Positions 1 to 6,980 are shown, numbered from the stretch's first letter. The stretch: DNA of 7,154 bases from Actinomycetota bacterium (GCA_013695295.1 JACDAS010000016.1:1-7154); one strand, 5' to 3'. A program made the numbers and translations. Notes: a model not told the origin generated them from the sequence alone.

Positions 1-95
1 AAGGAGTTCCGCCATGTCTCGCGGTTTCCGTTCCAGAGCTCCTCGCTGCGGCGGATGAGCCGCGCCGCGGCGCCGGGGAGGGGTGGGTGAAACCT
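1..95 (-). pseudogene. 5'-truncated fragment of a FlaR/adenylate-kinase-like P-loop NTPase, running off the left edge
   Basis: Read on the minus strand, this stretch encodes residues ending RLIRRSEELWNGNRETWRNS. The EELWNGNRE-x-WRN block resembles a conserved segment in the middle of small P-loop nucleoside kinases annotated as adenylate-kinase-like or 'topology modulation protein FlaR'; I recognise it from memory, not from a search. Third codon positions are the most GC-rich of the three, which fits real coding. The frame contains no ATG, GTG or TTG and is closed upstream by TAG at 98-96. The N-terminal half with the Walker A loop should lie upstream, but that DNA is non-coding and then holds a terminator and a tRNA gene. 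The piece therefore looks like a gene that lost its 5' part, or one disrupted by a frameshift or rearrangement. The plus strand is also open here (1-90), but I take that as a mirror of this frame. Confidence 0.45.
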
Positions 96-267
96 CTACC
101 TCATCCCGTTGATACCCGGCGCTCGCCGCTTATCCATAACTCGCAATCGTGCGACCTTGCCGCTTTCCGTCCGCGCGTTGGGGAAGTTTTTAGACAACTG
201 AGCCGACGTAGCCATTTTGTAGCCACGCGCCTTCGCGAGCTACAGTCCAGGGCTTCACCCTTGAACG
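96..267. other. non-coding spacer, lower GC, with a short direct repeat
   Basis: These about 170 bases are visibly less GC-rich than the rest of the window and lack third-position GC bias in any frame. A plus-strand frame from 87 to 296 is open but reads straight through the terminator hairpin and resembles nothing I know. The only structure seen is a direct repeat of GTAGCCA at 208-214 and 219-225. I found no copy of the tRNA 3' end here that would mark an integration junction. Confidence 0.5.
208..225. repeat. two direct copies of GTAGCCA, 11-base period
   Basis: GTAGCCA occurs at 208-214 and again at 219-225, separated by TTTT. The 11-base period is one helical turn, the spacing expected for tandem protein-binding half-sites such as an operator or integrase arm site. 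Two 7-base copies could also be chance. Function is unknown. Confidence 0.4.
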
Positions 268-294
268 AAAAACCCGCTGTTTCCAGCGGGTTTT
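268..294 (-). terminator. rho-independent terminator downstream of tRNA-Val
   Basis: A seven-base GC-rich stem, CCCGCTG (273-279) with CAGCGGG (284-290), closes a four-base loop and is flanked by A-runs on one side and T-runs on the other. Read on the minus strand it starts six bases after the tRNA 3' end and finishes in a run of five U residues, as expected for an intrinsic terminator. The near-perfect symmetry (AAAA before, TTTT after on either strand) means it could also stop plus-strand transcription. Confidence 0.88.
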
Positions 295-299
295 AGAAG

Positions 300-372
300 T
301 GGGCGGTACTGGGCTCGAACCAGTGACCCCCAGCTTGTCGAGCTGGTGCTCTCCCAACTGAGCTAACCGCCC
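300..372 (-). tRNA. tRNA-Val, anticodon GAC
   Basis: All four arms fold on the minus strand: acceptor GGGCGGT/ACCGCCC (7 perfect pairs), T8 A9, D-arm GCTC/GAGC around loop AGTTGGGA, anticodon stem CCAGC/GCTGG, five-base variable loop GGGTC, and T-arm ACTGG/CCAGT around TTCGAGC. The seven-base anticodon loop is TCGACAA, so positions 34-36 read GAC, decoding GUC and GUU as valine. The discriminator base is A73 (position 300), consistent with valine tRNAs. The following bases are CTT, so the CCA end is not encoded and must be added by nucleotidyltransferase. Position 33 is C where U is nearly universal. The gene lies 41 bases downstream of the propeller-protein stop and is followed by a strong terminator. 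Confidence 0.93.
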
Positions 373-384
373 CGGTCCGGGCCA

Positions 385-390
385 AGTCTA
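385..390 (-). promoter_or_regulatory. possible -10 element for tRNA-Val
   Basis: TAGACT on the minus strand matches the TAnnnT form of actinobacterial -10 elements. It ends 12 bases before the first tRNA base, leaving room for a very short leader. No clear TTGACA-like -35 box lies about 17 bases upstream. The tRNA could instead be processed from read-through of the upstream gene. Confidence 0.28.
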
Positions 391-413
391 GCGAGCGCTC
401 TCGGCCGCGGCGG

Positions 414-3236
414 CTACCGGCCGAGTGGCAGCTCCCAGGCGCCCCGGCCGTGGGTGGCGGCATAGAGCGTTCGCCCGCTGCGTGACAGGGTCAGGCCGAA
501 CACGGCGACCGGGGGCATGCCTCTGGCGGCCTCGGTCCACCGTGCCCCGCGCGGCGGCAGGCGTAGGACTCCGAAGTCGGTGGCGGCGTAGAGGTCGCCG
601 GTCTTGGGATGGCGGACGAGGTCGGTGATCGGCTGGTCGCCGAGGTTGAAGCTGAGGTTCTTCCAGACGGCGCGGCCGGCGGCGCTGACCGTGACCTCGA
701 AGACGTGGCCCGCCTCGTCGTCGAGGGTGTAGGCGTTGTAACCCGAGTAGGAGACCCAGGCGTGCCTGGGATTTTTCGGGTCGACCGAGATGCTGCTGAC
801 AAAGCGGCCCGGCGTCCCGGGGCGCCGTGGCTTCGTCGGACGGTCGATCCGCCGGAAGACGACGGCCTTCGCAGGAGCGTTCGCAGTCGCCGTGACGAAC
901 ACGCGCCCGGTGAGCGTGGCCGCCCACAGCGTCCGGGCGTCCGAGGGCGCGCGCTCGACCGCGACGACGAATCGGCCGAAGCGGCCGTTGCCGAACGCGG
1001 GCCCGGTCAGATCGGCGCCGAGCGGGACCCAGTCCCCGCAGGCCGCGGAGATCACGAGCGCCGTGACCTCGTTGCAGCGGGCCTCGAGCACCGAGCGGGC
1101 TCCTCCGTTCTTCTTCGTCCGCCAGACATGCTGGAGCCCCACGAACATCGTCCCGGGCACGCGCGGGTCGACCGCAACCGGCATGTAGAAGCTCGTCGCC
1201 TCGCCGCTCGCACCCAGGGGGTAGTTGACGTAGTTCCAGCCCGCCGGGTCGGTGCCGCGGAAGTTGACGCTGATCGTCGAGCCGTAGTAGGTGTGAAACC
1301 GGATCCGGGGGTTGCTCGGGGAGATGCCGGACTGGCCGCCGTCGCCGGCCGCCGTCTGCCGCCAGCCCGTGCGCGGCGAGTACGCCCAGGTGCCGTTGTC
1401 CTGGGCGCCGGCGAGGATCTCGCCCTCGACGGGGCCGGTCGAGATGCTCTGGAGCTGGAGCGTCGGCAGGCCGACGTTGAGGCTGACGAGCCTCGACGGG
1501 ACGCGCGAGAGCCAGCGGCTGCACCGCGAGAGCGACGGCGCGTCGAGGTCGCGGAAGCGACAGTTGGCCGAGGCGGTGACGTAGGTGCTGCTCGTCCGCA
1601 CGAGGCCGCCGTCGGAGCCGAGGAACGCGATGTCGGGGTTGCCAGGCGAGAACACGATCACGTGCTGGTCCGGATGCATGACGACGGCGGGGGACTGGGC
1701 GTCTGCGCTCAGGTCGGTGAAGCGCACGCCCGCGTCGGTCGAGCGCACGATGGTGCGGCCGTTCGAGCCGCCCTGCCAGGCCTCCTCGTACTGGAACATC
1801 CCCCCGAGCCACACGGTGTTCGGCTCGCCCGGCGGGCTCGCGACGACGTTCGTGTACTCGCACTGCTCCTGGCAGTAGCGGTACGAGTCGTAGGCGCTGC
1901 CGCGGCTCAGCGGATTCGAGAGCCGCTTCCAGAGCCGATTCACGCCGCGCCGGGTCAGCTTCGGAGCTCGCACGTTCGCGTCGTCCAGGCGGAAGAGGTC
2001 GGCCACGCCGCGGCCGTTCGTGCCGAAGCTCGCCCCCGGGTCGCTGTCGCCGAGGTAGATCCGCGTGCGGGCGCCGAGGTCGGCGAGCGCGAACTGCACC
2101 CGCCCGAAGCTCTCGAAGCTCCGGTTCATCGTGCTGAACACGAGGTGGAAGCTGCCGTCGCGGTCGATGCGGCGGGAGAGCCGGTAGAGGCCGCGGCCGA
2201 TCACGGATGCGTAGACGGTCGCGGGATCGTTCGGGTCGAGGGCGATCTGGTTGACGTCGCGCGTGACCCCGCCGAAGGGGGTCGGACCCTTGACCGTGAA
2301 GAGACGCTCGAAGCTCCGGCCCCCGTCGTTCGAGCGGTAGACACCCGCCGGCTGGGCGTCCGGCGGCACGCCGTGTCCACCGGCGACCGAGCTCGAGCCA
2401 CGGAACGAGCTCGCCGTGGAGACGTAGATCGTGTCGGGGTTCCGAGGGTGGACGAGCACGCCCGAGACGGCCCGGTTCTCCGCGAAGCCGCTGCCCTCGA
2501 GGAGCTCCCACGTCGCGCCGCCGTCGGTCGACTTGAAGACACCGGTGCCGGCCTCCGAGTCGCCGGTCGCGCCGAGCTCGCCCGTCCCGGCATAGAGCGT
2601 GTTGCCCGTGCGGTCGTTGGGATCGAGCGTCAGCGTGCCGATCGCCGAGCTGGTCAGCCCCGTCGAGGCGGCGACCCAGCGGGGCGAGTCGGACAGGGCG
2701 TTCGCAGTCCGGTAGACGCCGCCGCCCGCCGCGCCGACCCAGAGCTTGCAGTCGCCGGTTCTGCACCGCCGGCCGATCGCCAGCGCCGTGATGCGCCCCG
2801 ACACGGTCTCCGGGCGCGCCCGGTTTTGCGTGTGGCTCGAGGGCAGGGCCTGGTAGCGAGCCGCGCCGAGGGGGCGCCAGGAGCTCCGCCCGCCCTCGGC
2901 GTTCGTCACCGCGGCGAGCGGCAGGCGCGTGAAGGAGCTGCGCGCGACCTCGGCCTGTTCGTACTCGATCCGCGGGCGCGGGTAGGCGCGGAGCGCGGCG
3001 GCCGCCTCGAAGACGTCGAAGGGCGTCCGGATCGCCTCGTTTCGGCGCTCGGCGCCTCCCTGGCCCTCCGCGCGGCGCTGCTGCGGCGCTCCGCCGAAGA
3101 AGAAGCCGCTCGCTCCGCGCAGCGCGCGCGGAGGCTCTTCGTCCCCGTCGTCGCGCACGACGAGCACGGCGAGCACCGCCCCGAGCGCGGCCGCGCCCAA
3201 GAGCAGGGGAAGGATCACCCGCCATCGCCGCCTCAT
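414..3236 (-). CDS. membrane-anchored/exported BNR (Asp-box) repeat beta-propeller protein, 940 aa
   Basis: The protein starts with MRRRWRV and a hydrophobic segment at about residues 8-27 followed by an acidic stretch, so it is a signal anchor or uncleaved signal peptide with the rest outside the membrane. From about 145 to the end it consists of propeller blades. Asp-box motifs are seen at 235-243 (KSTDGGATW), 301-309 (RSNDGGRSF) and 498-506 (RSTDAGVRF). Alternating strands have the form 'DPxxPxTxYxxT', at 204-218, 263-274, 333-344, 818-829 and 874-885. The end, LYAATHGRGAWEL (924-936), is typical of VPS10/sortilin-like and 'glycosyl hydrolase BNR repeat' proteins. Cysteines are spaced as likely disulphide pairs: 158/163, 455/459, 559/572 and 721/733. 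I see no sialidase catalytic residues, so no enzymatic activity should be assumed; binding or scaffolding is as likely. The ATG at 3236 is the first possible start, since an in-frame TGA sits at 3248-3246. It has no clear Shine-Dalgarno sequence. Family assignment is firm, function unknown. Confidence 0.87.
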   Translation of the reverse strand: MRRRWRVILPLLLGAAALGAVLAVLVVRDDGDEEPPRALRGASGFFFGGAPQQRRAEGQGGAERRNEAIRTPFDVFEAAAALRAYPRPRIEYEQAEVARSSFTRLPLAAVTNAEGGRSSWRPLGAARYQALPSSHTQNRARPETVSGRITALAIGRRCRTGDCKLWVGAAGGGVYRTANALSDSPRWVAASTGLTSSAIGTLTLDPNDRTGNTLYAGTGELGATGDSEAGTGVFKSTDGGATWELLEGSGFAENRAVSGVLVHPRNPDTIYVSTASSFRGSSSVAGGHGVPPDAQPAGVYRSNDGGRSFERLFTVKGPTPFGGVTRDVNQIALDPNDPATVYASVIGRGLYRLSRRIDRDGSFHLVFSTMNRSFESFGRVQFALADLGARTRIYLGDSDPGASFGTNGRGVADLFRLDDANVRAPKLTRRGVNRLWKRLSNPLSRGSAYDSYRYCQEQCEYTNVVASPPGEPNTVWLGGMFQYEEAWQGGSNGRTIVRSTDAGVRFTDLSADAQSPAVVMHPDQHVIVFSPGNPDIAFLGSDGGLVRTSSTYVTASANCRFRDLDAPSLSRCSRWLSRVPSRLVSLNVGLPTLQLQSISTGPVEGEILAGAQDNGTWAYSPRTGWRQTAAGDGGQSGISPSNPRIRFHTYYGSTISVNFRGTDPAGWNYVNYPLGASGEATSFYMPVAVDPRVPGTMFVGLQHVWRTKKNGGARSVLEARCNEVTALVISAACGDWVPLGADLTGPAFGNGRFGRFVVAVERAPSDARTLWAATLTGRVFVTATANAPAKAVVFRRIDRPTKPRRPGTPGRFVSSISVDPKNPRHAWVSYSGYNAYTLDDEAGHVFEVTVSAAGRAVWKNLSFNLGDQPITDLVRHPKTGDLYAATDFGVLRLPPRGARWTEAARGMPPVAVFGLTLSRSGRTLYAATHGRGAWELPLGR

Positions 3237-3269
3237 CGAGCCGGCTCAATCATCGCTCAGCGCGCGGGG

Positions 3270-3286
3270 CGGTTCCAGGGGAACCG
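3270..3286 (-). other. intercistronic perfect hairpin
   Basis: CGGTTCC (3270-3276) pairs perfectly with GGAACCG (3280-3286) around a three-base loop. It sits in the 57-base gap between the lipoprotein stop and the propeller-protein start. No U-run follows on the minus strand, so it is not a standard intrinsic terminator. It could be an mRNA-processing or 3'-end-protecting element that sets different expression levels for the two genes, or an operator, or chance in GC-rich DNA. Confidence 0.45.
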
Positions 3287-3293
3287 ACCCGGC

Positions 3294-3536
3294 TCAGCCC
3301 CCGCCGTCGCTGTAGTCGTCGCCGCCGTCGGCGGTCTCGCTCGTCGCGGTGCGCGCGCGCTCGGTGTCGGTCGCGATCGAGCCCGTGTGTGGCGGGCCTG
3401 TGATCCCCCGCGGCCGCGAGGTCGACGAGCCGGCGCCGCCGTCGTCGGAGCCGCAACCGGCCAGCCCGAGGGCGAGGCCCAGCACCCCGACCGCGCCCAG
3501 GGCGAGGACACGCCTGACTAGAAGATCTCGGGGCAC
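3294..3536 (-). CDS. small lipoprotein, 80 aa, no recognised family
   Basis: The frame begins at a GTG (3536-3534) as MPRDLLVRRVLALGAVGV and continues through a hydrophobic core to a lipobox, LAG|C, at residues 25-28. The twin arginines at 8-9 supply the basic n-region. Cleavage by signal peptidase II and lipid attachment at Cys28 would leave a mature peptide of only 53 residues. That peptide is low in complexity, rich in Gly, Ser, Thr and Asp, and ends DDYSDGGG. No domain is visible. The start overlaps the last 19 bases of the acetyltransferase gene, so translation is probably coupled. Upstream in-frame extensions are possible but would put the signal peptide far from the N-terminus. The lipobox signal makes this frame more credible than the others open here, though a protein this short cannot be confirmed from one sequence. 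Confidence 0.62.
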   Translation of the reverse strand: MPRDLLVRRVLALGAVGVLGLALGLAGCGSDDGGAGSSTSRPRGITGPPHTGSIATDTERARTATSETADGGDDYSDGGG

Positions 3537-4732
3537 CAGGGCTTTCGATTCGTGCGGAAGAGCGTGTCGGCACGGGCGACGGCTCCGGGGGTCAGCTCCT
3601 CCAGGCGCCCCGCCCGCTCGAGGTCGGCGAAGCCGAAGCCGCCGAGGTAGGCCGAGCCGAGCTCCGAGACGCCGAGGCGGAGCTCCGAATCGGCGTCGGT
3701 GCGGCGCGCCGACCCGTCCGCCAGCTCCCAGCGGCCCTCGTTCCAGGGGCAAAAGGAGTCGGAGACCTCGAGCACGAGGCGCCCCTCTCCCTGATAGCTG
3801 CGCGCGGAGAGGGCTGCGCCGACGTCCACGAGCCGCACCCAGAGCCCGTCGCTGAGCCGCAGTCGCATCCGGCGGGGCTCCGCGAGTAGGAGCTGCAGCG
3901 GGTGGTCGATGGGCAGGAGCTGCGCCTTGATCCAGGCGGTCCAGTCCATGTCGAGCAGGTAGCGCCAGATTTCACTCGTCGCGGCCGGCGAGGTTCCGAG
4001 CGCCTCGATCACCTGGATCGAGCTCACGGCGGAGGCGTCCTCCCACTTCGGGTGGTGCCGGTAGATGGCGTAGGCCGCCTCGCCGTCGTCGAGCTCGATC
4101 AGGACGCGGCGATGCGGGCCGCCCCCCTCGCGGCGGGCCTCCGGGTCGAGGAGGACCCGGACCTCCCACCAGTCGCGGCTGCGGCCGAGCATGCCGGGCG
4201 TCTCGGCGGCGACCCGGTCGTACACCGCCGGGAACCGCTCGAGTGCCTCGTCCCGCTCGACGAAACGGGCCTGCGCAACTCGAGCGTAGGGAGCGTGGAA
4301 GGCCGTCCGCTCGCGGGCGAGCTCGAGGTCGCCGCAGAGGGAGGCGACGCCGAAGCCGAACCGGCCGTAGATCGGCGCCTCGGAGGCCCAGAGGGCGGCG
4401 ATCGGCTCGCCCCGCTCGCGCGCGTCGTCGAGTTGCGCGCGCATCAGGCGGGTCAGGACGCCGCGCCGGCGATGGGTCGGCTGGACGCCGACCACGGTGA
4501 CGCCGTAGCAGGGCAGCGAGCCGCCGGGGACGGACATCGAGAAGACGAATGCCCCACCGCCGCCGACGACGGCCCCCTCCTCGAAGGCCGCATGCATGCG
4601 GTCGAGGGGCAGCACGCGCTGGAAGCGCTCCAGGCCCTCGGCATCCGGCTCGGCTCCGAAGAACTGCCAGATCGCGGAGAGCCCGGCTCCGTACTCCTCG
4701 ACGTCCGCGCAGGGGCGGACCTCGATGCTCAC
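3518..4732 (-). CDS. Eis-like GNAT N-acetyltransferase with C-terminal SCP2-like domain, 404 aa
   Basis: The size and layout match the Eis family (about 400 residues: two GNAT folds then a sterol-carrier-protein-2-like domain), which transfers acetyl from acetyl-CoA to amines such as aminoglycosides or protein lysines. The acetyl-CoA motif is VGVQPTHRRRGVLTRLM at about 81-97. IYGRFGFG (121-128) carries Tyr122, aligning by context with the catalytic general-acid tyrosine (Tyr126 in Mycobacterium tuberculosis Eis). The protein ends in Phe (WCPEIF), and in Eis the carboxylate of the terminal Phe is thought to act as the general base, so the ending is probably functional. The second GNAT fold spans about 150-290 and the SCP2-like part about 300-404, with LRLSDGLWVRLVDV (301-314) as its start. 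The GTG start overlaps the helicase TGA as GTGA, implying coupled translation. The same frame is open far upstream, but that is antisense-like noise inside the helicase. The substrate cannot be inferred. Confidence 0.88.
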   Translation of the reverse strand: MSIEVRPCADVEEYGAGLSAIWQFFGAEPDAEGLERFQRVLPLDRMHAAFEEGAVVGGGGAFVFSMSVPGGSLPCYGVTVVGVQPTHRRRGVLTRLMRAQLDDARERGEPIAALWASEAPIYGRFGFGVASLCGDLELARERTAFHAPYARVAQARFVERDEALERFPAVYDRVAAETPGMLGRSRDWWEVRVLLDPEARREGGGPHRRVLIELDDGEAAYAIYRHHPKWEDASAVSSIQVIEALGTSPAATSEIWRYLLDMDWTAWIKAQLLPIDHPLQLLLAEPRRMRLRLSDGLWVRLVDVGAALSARSYQGEGRLVLEVSDSFCPWNEGRWELADGSARRTDADSELRLGVSELGSAYLGGFGFADLERAGRLEELTPGAVARADTLFRTNRKPWCPEIF

Positions 4733-6888
4733 CGGACGACCTCGAGCGGTGCGTACTCGAGCATCAGCCGCCGCTCGCCGCCGTCGCCGGCGAAGCGCAC
4801 GGTCACGACGCCGCCGGGCTCCACCCGCGTCACAACGCCCTCGCCGAGCGTCCCGTGCCGCACCGAGTCTCCGGTCTCCAGGTCGGGAAGCGTCTCCTTC
4901 GGAGCGACGCCGGACGAGGCCGGGGCGCCGTAGCCGCCCCAGGAGGCGGGCCGCAGCCGGTCCCGCGCCACCTCGCCCGCGGGCAGCTCGTCGAGGAACC
5001 GCGAGGGCAGGTTGTAGCTGCGGTTGCCGTAGAGCGAGCGCGCCGAGGCGTGGGTGAACGTCAGGCGCTCGCGGGCGCGCGTCATCCCGACGTAGCAGAG
5101 TCGGCGCTCCTCCTCGAGTCCCCCCTCCTCGATCGACCTGGAGTGCGGGAAGATGCCCTCCTCCATGCCGATCATGGAGACCGAGCGAAACTCGAGCCCC
5201 TTCGCGTTGTGCAGGGTCATCAGCGTCACGAGGCTTTGCTCCGCGTCGATCGTGTCCTGGTCGGAGACGAGCGAGATCTCCTGGAGAAAGGCGGAGAGGC
5301 TCGCGTCCCCGGCGCTCGCGCCGTACTCCTGCGCCACGCCGACGAGCTCCTGCAGGTTCTCGATCCTGCCCTGCGCCTCGATCGTCCGCTCGGCCTCGAG
5401 GGTCGCGATGTAGCCGCTCCGGTCGAGCACCCGCTCGACGAGCTCCGAGACCTCGAGCTCGAGCGCGCCCGCCTGGAGCGACTGGAGCAGGGTGACGAGC
5501 CCGGCCACCGCCTTCAGCGGCGCGCCGCCGATCCCGGCCTCGTCCGCGCGGTCGAGCGCCTCCCAGAGGGAGATCCCCTGTGCGTCCGCGAAGGTCTGTA
5601 GCCGCGCGAGCGAGGCGTCGCCGATGCCCCGTCGCGGCCTGTTCGCGATCCGCCGCAGGTTGACGGCGTCGAAGGGGTTGTCGATCACCTGCAGGTAGGC
5701 GATGACGTCCTTCACCTCGGCGCGCTCGTAGAAGCGCGGCCCGCCGATCACCTGGTAGGGGATCTCGGAGCGAACCAGCACGTCCTCGAGCACCCGGGAC
5801 TGGGCGTTCGTCCGGTAGAAGACCGCGATCTCGCTGCCCGCGAAGCCCTCGTCGACCAGGGAGGCGATCTCGGCGGCCACGTACCGCGCTTCGGAGTGCT
5901 CGTCCTCGACCTCGACCACCCGCACGGGGTCGCCGTCGCCGAGCTCCGACCAGAGATTCTTCTCCTTCCGCTCGCTGTTCTGCGAGATGACCCCGTTCGC
6001 GGCCCGGAGGATCATGTTCGTCGAGCGGTAGTTCTGCTCGAGGGCAATCGTCCGCGTCTCGCCGAAGTCGCGCTCGAACTCGAGGATGTTCCGGATGTCG
6101 GCGCCGCGGAAGGCGTAGATCGACTGGTCCGGGTCCCCTACGGCACAGACGTTGCGGTGCTTCGCAGCCAGAAGCTGGAGGAGCCGGTACTGGGCGTGGT
6201 TCGTGTCCTGGTACTCGTCGACGAGGACGTAGCGGAACGCCTTCTGCCAGCGCTCGAGCGCCTCGGGGAAGCGGTCGAGCACATCGACGGTCAGGTAGAG
6301 CATGTCGTCGAAGTCGACGGCGTTCGAGCCGAAGAGGCGGCGCTGATAGAGCTCGTACACGTCCGCGACGGTCTGGTCGTAGAAGGACGCCACCCGGCGG
6401 CGGTACTCCTCCGGCCCGATCAGCTGGTTCTTCGCCTTCGAGATCTGGGCGTGGATGCCGCGGGGAGCGAACCGCTTGGGATCTCGCTCGAGCTCCTCGA
6501 GGCACGCCTTGGTCAGGCGCACCTGGTCGGCCTGGTCGTAGATCGTGAAGTTCGAGCGGTAGCCGAGCCGGGGCGCCTCGCGGCGCAGGATCCGGCCGCA
6601 GGCGGCATGGAAGGTGAGGATCCAGATCGAGCGCGCCGTCGAGCCGAGCAGGTGCTCGAGCCGCTCGCGCATCTCGCCGGCGGCCTTGTTCGTGAAGGTG
6701 ATCGCGAGGATCTCCTGGGGCTTGACGCCGCAGGCGCCGATCAGGTGGGCGACCCGATGGGTCAGGACGCGGGTCTTCCCGGAGCCCGCTCCGGCGATGA
6801 CGAGGAGCGGCCCTTCGGTGGCGAGAACCGCCTCACGCTGGGCCTCGTTCAGGTCTGCGAGGTACTGCTCGGGGGAGGCGACCGCCAT
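4729..6888 (-). CDS. pcrA: ATP-dependent DNA helicase UvrD/PcrA, 719 aa
   Basis: A complete superfamily 1A 3'-5' helicase acting in nucleotide-excision repair, clearing recombinase filaments and resolving replication-transcription conflicts. The motifs run in order. The Q-motif LNEAQREAV is at 13-21 and Walker A AGAGSGKTR at 32-40. Motif Ia is TFTNKAAGEM (64-73) and Ib TFHAACGRILR (92-102). Motif II VDEYQDT (223-229) holds the catalytic Asp-Glu. Motif III is GDPDQSIYAFRGAD (251-264), IV QNYRST (285-290), V TLHNAKGLEF (558-567) and VI YVGMTRARERL (599-609). GIGD at 421-424 is the 2B-domain helix-hairpin-helix-like signature. Residues 671-719 form the Tudor-like C-terminal domain that in PcrA contacts RNA polymerase. 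Length is normal (about 720-780). I chose the ATG at 6888 because it puts the Q-motif at the usual distance. A TTG at 6969 would add 27 proline-rich residues unlike the family. No strong Shine-Dalgarno precedes either. UvrD1 and PcrA are hard to separate by eye, so the symbol is the family name. Confidence 0.96.
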   Translation of the reverse strand: MAVASPEQYLADLNEAQREAVLATEGPLLVIAGAGSGKTRVLTHRVAHLIGACGVKPQEILAITFTNKAAGEMRERLEHLLGSTARSIWILTFHAACGRILRREAPRLGYRSNFTIYDQADQVRLTKACLEELERDPKRFAPRGIHAQISKAKNQLIGPEEYRRRVASFYDQTVADVYELYQRRLFGSNAVDFDDMLYLTVDVLDRFPEALERWQKAFRYVLVDEYQDTNHAQYRLLQLLAAKHRNVCAVGDPDQSIYAFRGADIRNILEFERDFGETRTIALEQNYRSTNMILRAANGVISQNSERKEKNLWSELGDGDPVRVVEVEDEHSEARYVAAEIASLVDEGFAGSEIAVFYRTNAQSRVLEDVLVRSEIPYQVIGGPRFYERAEVKDVIAYLQVIDNPFDAVNLRRIANRPRRGIGDASLARLQTFADAQGISLWEALDRADEAGIGGAPLKAVAGLVTLLQSLQAGALELEVSELVERVLDRSGYIATLEAERTIEAQGRIENLQELVGVAQEYGASAGDASLSAFLQEISLVSDQDTIDAEQSLVTLMTLHNAKGLEFRSVSMIGMEEGIFPHSRSIEEGGLEEERRLCYVGMTRARERLTFTHASARSLYGNRSYNLPSRFLDELPAGEVARDRLRPASWGGYGAPASSGVAPKETLPDLETGDSVRHGTLGEGVVTRVEPGGVVTVRFAGDGGERRLMLEYAPLEVVR

Positions 6889-6980
6889 GCGTTCGATCGT
6901 ACCGCCGCGGGGAGGCGGCGCCGGGGCCGCGGGACACGTCTCGCCGGCGCGGACCGGGCCTCGCGTCAAGCTTTGCCCCG

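Noticed and set aside
1..58. AAGGAG followed by an ATG at 14 opening a 14-codon plus-strand peptide
   Set aside because: The spacing is good, but the peptide is closed at once by TGA and lies antisense to the kinase-like motif; more likely coincidence.
87..296. A 69-codon plus-strand frame in the left spacer
   Set aside because: No ribosome binding site, no GC3 bias, no known motif, and it runs through the terminator stem.
96..300. A duplicated tRNA 3' end (attachment-site repeat) next to tRNA-Val
   Set aside because: I looked for a repeat of the terminal T-arm and acceptor sequence in the spacer and found none; an integrated element is not supported within the window.
388..3249. A 953-codon minus-strand frame overlapping the propeller gene in a different phase
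   Set aside because: Low-complexity Arg/Pro/Ala-rich translation without motifs; a frame-shifted shadow of the 414-3236 gene.
609..3521. A 970-codon plus-strand open frame antisense to the propeller gene
   Set aside because: Stops are rare in GC-rich DNA. The product is an Arg/Ala/Gly-rich mixture with no domain, while the opposite strand carries clear Asp-box repeats in a single frame.
4733..6505. Upstream extension of the acetyltransferase frame as one 995-residue protein
   Set aside because: The extra 590 residues lie out of frame within the helicase and are Arg-rich noise. The GTG at 4732 gives the normal family length and the GTGA overlap.
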